Shown in pieces: positions 21,525 to 25,192 of a stretch of 25,192 bases of DNA. This stretch comes from a virus, in IMG/VR virus record IMGVR_UViG_3300032246_002495, positions 1-25,192 of that record. The stretch is one strand, 5' to 3'. The stretch's first letter is position 1, and the number at the start of each line of letters is the position of its first letter. The notes under the pieces are model-generated. The model searched no databases, was not told the origin of the DNA, and saw only the letters and a list, made by a program, of their open reading frames with translations. The translations under genes and the position numbers were made by a program.

Positions 21525-21926
21525 CTAGTAACTTGCTGTGGTGTTGCGGTGCTTGTTTGCGTACTCAACAGCGTCCCGCTCGTACTTACGCACGGGAGTT
21601 TCAGCCTCAGTGAAGCCTCGGTAGAAGCCGCTTAGCAGTTTCTGGAACTCCGCCGGCTTGTGGTAGCCGCCCAGCATCATGCGAACGCCACCAGCAAAGT
21701 TAATCACTCTGACAAGCGCAACTCCGCCATAGTCCGACATCAAATGAAAGAACCCTGGTGTTGCGGTGCCATCGTTGAAGTTTTTGTGGCCCGACGGAAA
21801 ACCCGCCGCCTGATTAATCAAGTTGACGGTTGCTTGCATCGTGCTCATGGTTAGGGCGTGATCGCAGCAGTTACCCTCAGAGCAAGAAACGCATCCGCAC
21901 TCCTGGCAATCTTCAAACTCCATCAT
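21525..21926 (-). CDS. Cys-rich N-terminal hypothetical protein
   Basis: 133 aa. Start ATG at 21926 overlaps the previous stop (ATGA); SD GGGAGG. N-terminal 'CQECGCVSCSEGNCC' holds six Cys in 15 residues (7-21), likely a metal cluster, then a mixed domain with 'FFHLMSDYGGVALVRVINFAGGVRMMLGG' and a basic 'VRKYERDAVEYANKHRN' tail. Not a family I can name. Confidence 0.72.
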   Translation of the reverse strand: MMEFEDCQECGCVSCSEGNCCDHALTMSTMQATVNLINQAAGFPSGHKNFNDGTATPGFFHLMSDYGGVALVRVINFAGGVRMMLGGYHKPAEFQKLLSGFYRGFTEAETPVRKYERDAVEYANKHRNTTASY

Positions 21927-22240
21927 GCCCTCCCCTTTTCATCTTGTTGGATGTGGTGCAATTTCATGTCGGTGCAAAGAGCAGTAAGCGCTTGGTAGAG
22001 CGTGTTTCCCTTACCGTACCCAACGTTAAGAAGAGTTTTCTCTTCAACGCCTGGGTACACTTTGCTTTCTTCCATGCGCTCAACAGCCACAGAGGCACTC
22101 CAGCGCCCCTCTTTGCTTTGCTCAATTAACCACAGCCGCTCACCGTCGCGCAGTTCTTTCTCTACGCGGGCGTATGCGTCAGTGATGCATTCTGGGTCGC
22201 CACACGTGTGGCGGAAGCCGTGCATGCTTGTGCTTGCCAT
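21923..22240 (-). CDS. Hypothetical protein, 105 aa
   Basis: First gene of a two-gene operon under the 22286-22314 promoter, GGGA SD 9 nt upstream. N-terminal 'HGFRHTCGDPECITDAYARVEKELRDGERLWLIEQ' includes a CGDPEC pair and a helix; later 'VGYGKGNTLYQALTALCTDMK'. No recognised domain. Expression is probably controlled at the palindrome in its leader. Confidence 0.68.
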   Translation of the reverse strand: MASTSMHGFRHTCGDPECITDAYARVEKELRDGERLWLIEQSKEGRWSASVAVERMEESKVYPGVEEKTLLNVGYGKGNTLYQALTALCTDMKLHHIQQDEKGRA

Positions 22241-22260
22241 GTAGCATTCCCTTCTTATAG

Positions 22261-22275
22261 CCGACTGTCAGTCGG
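22261..22275. promoter_or_regulatory. 15-bp perfect palindrome just after the transcription start (operator candidate)
   Basis: CCGACTGTCAGTCGG reads the same on both strands around one central base. It lies about 4-18 nt downstream of the predicted start of the 22240 operon, the normal place of a repressor operator. As RNA it could also form a short 5-bp hairpin. Confidence 0.6.
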
Positions 22276-22285
22276 GTTCTTTTTG

Positions 22286-22314
22286 ATAATACGACTGTTC
22301 TAAATGTCCGTCAA
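22286..22314 (-). promoter_or_regulatory. Sigma70 promoter of the 21525-22240 operon
   Basis: TTGACG (22314-22309), 17 nt, TATTAT (22291-22286); start near 22279. The rest of the 162-nt gap (22315-22402) holds AT-rich sequence and C-run CACCCCCC; I see no gene in it. Confidence 0.75.
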
Positions 22315-22402
22315 GTTTTTTGAGGCGGCCAACGTAAAACACCCCCCAAATTTTTTACACAACGTTCGCCAAAACTAGTATGATATAAAACTATTATCCA
22401 TG

Positions 22403-22624
22403 TTATTTCAGGACTTTTAGTGCGCGGGGCGCCCTGGAGTAGCGGGACAGGCGCTTTTCCGCCACCAGGGCAGCGATTGCGCGCTGAATGGTACTTCGAC
22501 CGCAGTCCAACGTGTTCGTAAGCTCTGTGACCGTTGGAGCCTGGTTCCAGCGCTCTACGTGCGCGCGGATTTCCGCGTACACTTCGTCTGGGCCTGGCGC
22601 TCCCTCTAGGCGGCGTGCCCTCAC
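22403..22624 (-). CDS. Winged-helix DNA-binding protein
   Basis: 73 aa with GTG start overlapping the upstream TGA (GTGA). 'AEIRAHVERWNQAPTVTELTNTLDCGRSTIQRAIAALVAEKRLSR' (17-61) is a winged helix with recognition helix 'GRSTIQRAIAAL', like the LexA N-terminal or MarR/IclR-type wHTH, and a basic tail. It is a good candidate for a local repressor, for example of the palindrome at 22261-22275. Last gene of a five-gene operon. Confidence 0.82.
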   Translation of the reverse strand: MRARRLEGAPGPDEVYAEIRAHVERWNQAPTVTELTNTLDCGRSTIQRAIAALVAEKRLSRYSRAPRALKVLK

Positions 22625-22809
22625 GCTTGCGCCTCCAGTTGCTTCTGCTCTTGGCGAAGGTACGCCTGTTCGCTCTGGTCAAGGCACTCACGGCACAGTG
22701 GCTTAGCACCGTACTGGTCAACCCAGACGGCCTTTGCCTCATTGAAGCACTTGGTGCACTTAATCTTTGTTTGGGATTGTCCGTCTCGCTCTAAAATCAT
22801 TGGCTTCAT
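22621..22809 (-). CDS. Small zinc-ribbon protein, 62 aa
   Basis: ATG at 22809 shares a base with the upstream TGA (TGATG). 'IKCTKCFNEAKAVWVDQYGAKPLCRECLDQSE' (residues 15-46) carries CxxC...CxxC spaced 20 residues; a Gln-rich helix follows (YLRQEQKQLEAQA). Predicted zinc ribbon; unknown role. Coupled to the DNA-binding gene next to it. Confidence 0.72.
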   Translation of the reverse strand: MKPMILERDGQSQTKIKCTKCFNEAKAVWVDQYGAKPLCRECLDQSEQAYLRQEQKQLEAQA

Positions 22810-23012
22810 CAAGCCACGCTCCTTTCGTACTCTTTATGTCTAGCAATTCGTGTATCGCAGCACCCGCGGCAGAGCCAATATTCAAATCGTGCTGGCTCAC
22901 GGTAGGTGAACTTCACAACCGCTCGGTCTCGGCTATCCCACGGGCAATCATTGCACGGTACGCCTTTTTCTAGTTGTTTGGGCCAGCTTTGGAACCATTC
23001 AACCTTCTGCAT
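22809..23012 (-). CDS. Small zinc-ribbon protein, 67 aa
   Basis: ATG at 23012 overlaps the previous TAA (TAATG). 'VPCNDCPWDSRDRAVVKFTYREPARFEYWLCRGCCDTRIARHKEYER' has CNDC and CRGCC pairs about 28 residues apart. Basic end. The series of one-base overlaps with its neighbours suggests tight equal expression. Confidence 0.7.
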   Translation of the reverse strand: MQKVEWFQSWPKQLEKGVPCNDCPWDSRDRAVVKFTYREPARFEYWLCRGCCDTRIARHKEYERSVA

Positions 23013-23224
23013 TATCGGCAATTTGTTGAAACGGCCCCGCCTGCAATGTCAATGCCGTTTGGCGCAGGGTTTGGGTACACATTGACCCCTACGCCGCACT
23101 TCTCGCAAGAAGAGGCGCTGGTCAGGTTCCAGCCAGCACCCATCAGATGCGTAAACTTGCGAAGGCGGTGCCCACGCTCAGTTGCCGCCTTACGGGCTGA
23201 CTTACGAAGTTCTCGTGCTTTCAT
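23012..23224 (-). CDS. Small basic Cys-pair protein, 70 aa
   Basis: ATG at 23224 with AGGAGG SD 5 nt upstream. Strongly basic N-terminus (KARELRKSARKAATERGHRLRK) and 'SCEKCGVGVNVYP' near residue 40, ending 'STNCR'. A half zinc ribbon or ribbon with the final Cys. May bind nucleic acid. Confidence 0.68.
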   Translation of the reverse strand: MKARELRKSARKAATERGHRLRKFTHLMGAGWNLTSASSCEKCGVGVNVYPNPAPNGIDIAGGAVSTNCR

Positions 23225-23232
23225 CTTTCCTC

Positions 23233-23445
23233 CTACTCGTCGTCGCAGTTGCCTGCGCACCAATCGCTGCCGCAGCCGGTACAAAGTCCCTGCTTGCGTG
23301 CGGATTCCTGTAGTTCAGCCACGTTTACCGCAACCTGGCCCAAGAACCCGTTGCAACACCCGCATGCTGAATACATTGTCGCCTGCGCGCTATCCGCGCA
23401 ATCAACGTGAATGTGGCCCTCAATGTGGCCCTCATGACTAGCCAT
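23233..23445 (-). CDS. Cys/His-rich small protein, 70 aa
   Basis: ATG at 23445, AAGGAA SD. His-rich N-terminus 'HEGHIEGHIHVDC', 'CGCCNGF' in the middle and 'CTGCGSDWCAGNCDDE' at the C-terminus: eight Cys and four His in 70 residues, so metal binding is very likely. It is the first gene of the five-gene operon and has a 112-nt foldable leader. Family unknown; a metal-sensing or metal-storage role would be a guess. Confidence 0.72.
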   Translation of the reverse strand: MASHEGHIEGHIHVDCADSAQATMYSACGCCNGFLGQVAVNVAELQESARKQGLCTGCGSDWCAGNCDDE

Positions 23446-23557
23446 GTTGTTCCTTTCGACTAAGTACCCCGCTGGGTTATGGCGAACCACGTCTTTCGAG
23501 CAGAGAGTTTCCAGATGGTCTGTCTCTTTTCCCCAGAAATCGTTCCCCAGCGGGGAT
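23446..23557 (-). promoter_or_regulatory. Foldable 5' leader of the Cys/His-rich gene
   Basis: From the predicted start near 23557 the minus transcript begins with CCCCGCTGGG (complement of 23546-23555) and ends, about 20 nt before the ATG, with CCCAGCGGGG (complement of 23467-23476), a perfect 10-bp closing helix over 69 nt. Inside are smaller hairpins, such as CGAA/TTCG and CAGA/TCTG. A riboswitch or translation-control leader is possible. Confidence 0.45.
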
Positions 23558-23563
23558 AGTCGT

Positions 23564-23593
23564 ATGGTACGACAGGATGGTATGGGTTGTCAA
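23564..23593 (-). promoter_or_regulatory. Promoter of the 22403-23445 operon
   Basis: TTGACA (23593-23588), 18 nt, TACCAT (23569-23564). The -35 begins one base after the CCA end of tRNA-Arg. GTCGTA-tgg-TACGAC (23559-23573 region) is an inverted repeat over the -10 that could be an operator. Confidence 0.62.
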
Positions 23594-23594
23594 G

Positions 23595-23671
23595 TGGTGA
23601 CCCCGGCAGGAGTCGAACCTGCGACCAACTGCTTAGAAGGCAGCTGCTCTAATCCACTGAGCTACGGGGCC
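23595..23671 (-). tRNA. tRNA-Arg(UCU)
   Basis: 77 nt, encoded CCA. Acceptor GGCCCCG/CGGGGTC, D stem GCTC/GAGC, anticodon stem GCTGC/GCAGT with loop CTTCTAA (anticodon UCU), T arm GCAGG-TTCGACT-CCTGC. Reads AGA, usually a rare Arg codon in GC-rich bacteria. Confidence 0.95.
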
Positions 23672-23672
23672 G

Positions 23673-23747
23673 TGGAGCCGACGGAGGGATTTGAACCCCC
23701 GACCAGTTGTTTACAAAACAACCGCTCTACCCCTGAGCTACGTCGGC
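23673..23747 (-). tRNA. tRNA-Thr(UGU)
   Basis: 75 nt, encoded CCA, discriminator U. Acceptor GCCGACG/CGTCGGC, D stem GCTC/GAGC, anticodon stem GTTGT/ACAAC with loop TTTGTAA (anticodon UGU), T arm GGGGG-TTCAAAT-CCCTC. Reads ACA. One base separates it from tRNA-Arg. Confidence 0.95.
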
Positions 23748-23761
23748 GCGGAACCTAATCT

Positions 23762-23995
23762 TTAGCTGGTAGGAAGCGTTTTTCGCTTTTCGCGGGTTGC
23801 CGCACTCTGGGCTAACTTCTTTGCCCTCAGGGCCGGGTCATTCTGCTCACGAATGGTACGCTCCTGGCGCTGCTCAAACTTACAGGCACGGCAGATATGG
23901 TCCCCCTCTGCCTTGTAGAATTCATGATCGTGGGGCCAGGATTCCTTGCATCTCTTACACGTTCTCTCCGCGGGATTCTCGTCGTAAAAGCCCAA
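23762..23995 (-). CDS. Small zinc-ribbon protein, 77 aa
   Basis: TTG start at 23995 supported by AGGAGG 6 nt upstream. 'RTCKRCKESWPHDHEFYKAEGDHICRACKFEQR' has CxxC...CxxC with a W and an HDHEFY helix, a pattern common in phage HNH-neighbour ribbons. A Lys/Arg-rich helical tail follows. tRNA-Thr lies 14 nt downstream, probably on the same transcript. Confidence 0.75.
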   Translation of the reverse strand: MGFYDENPAERTCKRCKESWPHDHEFYKAEGDHICRACKFEQRQERTIREQNDPALRAKKLAQSAATREKRKTLPTS

Positions 23996-24007
23996 GGTGT
24001 CCTCCTG

Positions 24008-24106
24008 CTATGCGGTGGTCCAAAACGCAAATAACGCCAAGATGATCCCCACCAGGACGGTTATCCCGCCGATGAGTTCCAGCAAGTGTCGCTCTTTCTC
24101 GTCCAT
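24008..24106 (-). CDS. Very small single-TM protein, 32 aa
   Basis: ATG at 24106 with GGAGG SD; MDEKERHLLELIG then a TM helix (about 12-30, GGITVLVGIILALFAFW). Charged N-terminus, hydrophobic rest. Its start has a real SD; the longer open frame does not. Could be a small membrane regulator or holin-like peptide. Low information. Confidence 0.55.
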   Translation of the reverse strand: MDEKERHLLELIGGITVLVGIILALFAFWTTA

Positions 24107-24197
24107 GGTTGTCCTCCGCAGTCTAGGGGATGTTGGGTTCTTTTGCTTGCGTGCCAGTATCCATGCCGTGATTAAAGATAAACCAGCCAAAGAGCCT

Positions 24198-24225
24198 CGG
24201 GCTCGGCCCGAAAACGCCGAAGGCG
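24198..24225 (-). terminator. Weak hairpin terminator in the 24107-24271 gap
   Basis: On minus, CGCC-TTC-GGCG (24225-24215) is followed by TTTT and then a second hairpin CGGGC-CGA-GCCCG (24210-24198). It follows the 30-aa zinc-ribbon gene. The stem is short, so termination may be partial. No gene is seen in the 165-nt gap. Confidence 0.4.
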
Positions 24226-24271
24226 GTTGAGCCGTGAGGCGAGGGTCTTGGTGCTGTGAAGCAGGCTCCAC

Positions 24272-24364
24272 TTACTCTTCGTCCTCAGGCTCACACCACC
24301 CACAGTAGTTATCATCGCCTACTGGACCGTTAAACTCATACCCACAGACGACGCATGCACTCAT
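24272..24364 (-). CDS. Zinc-ribbon microprotein, 30 aa
   Basis: Sequence pattern MSACVVCGYEFNG ... NYCGWCEPEDEE: CxxCG and CGWC 14 residues apart, a minimal four-Cys zinc ribbon. Its ATG overlaps the stop of the RlpA-like gene (ATGA), the same junction used by many genes here, which supports that it is real in spite of its size. Confidence 0.65.
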   Translation of the reverse strand: MSACVVCGYEFNGPVGDDNYCGWCEPEDEE

Positions 24365-24981
24365 GGCAGATAGCGTACTTCAATCCTACCGTGTGCCCCA
24401 AGCGCCTTCCAGACCTGTGGAGAGAGATCCACCAGCGACCATGCAGAAGATGGGCCACTCGGATGCTTCTGTCGGCAATCGCAGTAGTCAGCAATCCAGA
24501 CCTCTACGGAGATACCAGTTTCCATTGAGGTAATAAGCAACTTGTGCTGCGGAACGCCGTGCCATGCTGGCATTTGATCTGCAATGTGCTTACGGAGTAG
24601 GGGTCCAATGGCTGCGTACATGTCATTCAGCGGAGATGACCATGGGCGAACCAACTTCGTCCAGCCACCCATATTGCGGTGATAACACTTGTATTCAGGG
24701 TGCTTCTTGCAGAGTGCTGGGGTAAGGGTTGTGCCAGCAGGGTCTTCTTGTACCCACGTGGACGTATCGTCGTACCACGAGCCTGCAAAGGTGAAGGCGT
24801 CATACGTGGTGCCGAATCCGGTCAGGACTGGGGCGTTTGCCCAGATGTCGGTTTCTTCTGGAACGTCCAGATACCAACTGTCGCGCAGGTCGGGTGTCGC
24901 GCCTACCGAAATGACGGGCGACGGTACCGACGTGTAGATCAGAACTGCCGTCCATACGGCGGTGAGAATCTTGGTGATCAT
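24361..24981 (-). CDS. Exported RlpA-like double-psi beta-barrel protein
   Basis: 206 aa from ATG at 24981, AAGGAGGTG SD 6 nt upstream; the longer frame to 25035 has no SD. Signal peptide 1-27. 'AGSWYDDTSTW' (66-76) resembles the 'ASWYG' start of RlpA, and 'KLLITSMETGISVEVWIADYC' ... 'WSLVDLSPQVWKALG' ... 'GRIEVRYLP' (147-206) is the RlpA/DPBB pattern 'vrVtnl.nGrsv.vrvnDrGp...iiDLS..aa.aLG..Gv..V.v', with Asp165 at the catalytic position. Four Cys (91, 99, 167, 169) replace the usual RGPF. RlpA proteins cut peptidoglycan glycan strands or bind them. Here a role in envelope change or lysis is possible. Confidence 0.72.
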   Translation of the reverse strand: MITKILTAVWTAVLIYTSVPSPVISVGATPDLRDSWYLDVPEETDIWANAPVLTGFGTTYDAFTFAGSWYDDTSTWVQEDPAGTTLTPALCKKHPEYKCYHRNMGGWTKLVRPWSSPLNDMYAAIGPLLRKHIADQMPAWHGVPQHKLLITSMETGISVEVWIADYCDCRQKHPSGPSSAWSLVDLSPQVWKALGAHGRIEVRYLP

Positions 24982-25004
24982 TGCTGCCACCTCCTTCTGC
25001 ACGC

Positions 25005-25035
25005 ATGGTACCACGGGCTTGACTGGTGTTGTCAA
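25005..25035 (-). promoter_or_regulatory. Possible promoter of the RlpA-like gene
   Basis: TTGACA (25035-25030) and TACCAT (25010-25005) with a 19-nt spacer, longer than ideal. Sequence TTGACAAC and TACCAT resemble the promoter at 23564-23593. Confidence 0.4.
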
Positions 25036-25192
25036 ATGGTAGTTTTCTAAACGACCTACAAGGGGTGGTGGTTATTTGTGGTGGGTAGTGGGGTGGAAAG
25101 GGGAAGGAACAGGGTTATGGGGGAAATGTGATATTCGGGTGGAAAGTCTGACGAACCGTTTACATCTACCCAAGCTGTCCAGGGGTCTTACC
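25036..25192. other. Gene-free end of window with G-rich tract
   Basis: I see no credible gene in this 157-nt part. A G-rich stretch on plus, with runs at 25083-25085, 25090-25093, 25100-25103, 25112-25114 and 25119-25123, could form a G-quadruplex. Confidence 0.4.

Noticed and set aside
22311-22742. 143-aa minus frame overlapping the winged-helix gene
   Set aside because: Different frame from the chain of coupled small genes; no domain, and it would run through the AT-rich intergenic part.
25036-25192. Possible C-terminal end of another minus-strand gene entering from the right
   Set aside because: One frame stays open for about 38 codons, but its residues (HFPHNPVPSPFHPTTHH) are low-complexity and show no known ending; there is too little sequence to support it.

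Overview
The window is a dense piece of a tailed-phage (Caudoviricetes) genome or prophage. It carries a small/large terminase pair, three tail-fibre or tail-tip genes including a collagen-like one and a tail-collar one, three tRNA genes, many very small genes with overlapping stops and starts, and no bacterial housekeeping genes. No portal, capsid or replication gene is visible. The host is not certain. Long Thr-Pro-Glu stalks in exported proteins, a mix of strong Shine-Dalgarno (SD) starts and leaderless starts, and TTGACA/TATAAT-type promoters would suit a Chloroflexota or Actinobacteria host; this is inference from style only.

Layout, left to right. 1-342 (minus): the N-terminal part of a histone-deacetylase-superfamily enzyme with its own promoter and a 12-bp inverted repeat around its ribosome binding site. 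413-2405 (minus): a translationally coupled trio of an XhlA-like membrane protein, an exported PPC-FN3 protein with two long Pro/Thr stalks, and a small membrane protein. 2501-6785 (minus): tail-tip and fibre genes from one promoter at about 6804-6833. 6872-8798 (plus): TerS and TerL from a leaderless promoter that diverges from the tail genes. 8799-13138 (minus): a ten-gene overlapping operon that starts at a second leaderless promoter and holds Nmad1 (DUF1599), a glycosyltransferase, small conserved phage proteins and, last, an exported subtilisin. 13139-13382 (plus): a GC-rich, strongly foldable leader before a 62-aa zinc-finger protein. 13568-15622 (minus): a lipoprotein operon, a tRNA-Ile(UAU) and a small membrane protein. 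15700-16206 (plus): an HExxH metallopeptidase. 16148-21453: a sugar island, with gmd, fcl and two glycosyltransferases on minus, and a zinc ribbon, a glycosyltransferase, a nucleotidyltransferase and a conserved phage protein on plus, both arms starting from a 60-bp divergent leaderless promoter region. 21525-24981 (minus): operons of Cys-rich microproteins, tRNA-Arg(UCU), tRNA-Thr(UGU) and an exported RlpA-like double-psi beta-barrel protein.

How it may work together. The Gmd-Fcl pair would make GDP-L-fucose and four glycosyltransferases could place it on the virion, host surface or DNA. At least four products carry export signals (PPC/FN3 stalk protein, subtilisin, lipoprotein, RlpA-like protein), so this phage appears to invest in changing the host envelope. 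About a dozen small proteins carry paired CxxC-type motifs. The three tRNAs all read A-ending codons (AUA, AGA, ACA). Recurrent regulatory designs are four leaderless starts with the -10 hexamer exactly 6 nt upstream, and two promoters whose TTGACA lies 1-3 nt beyond a tRNA CCA end.
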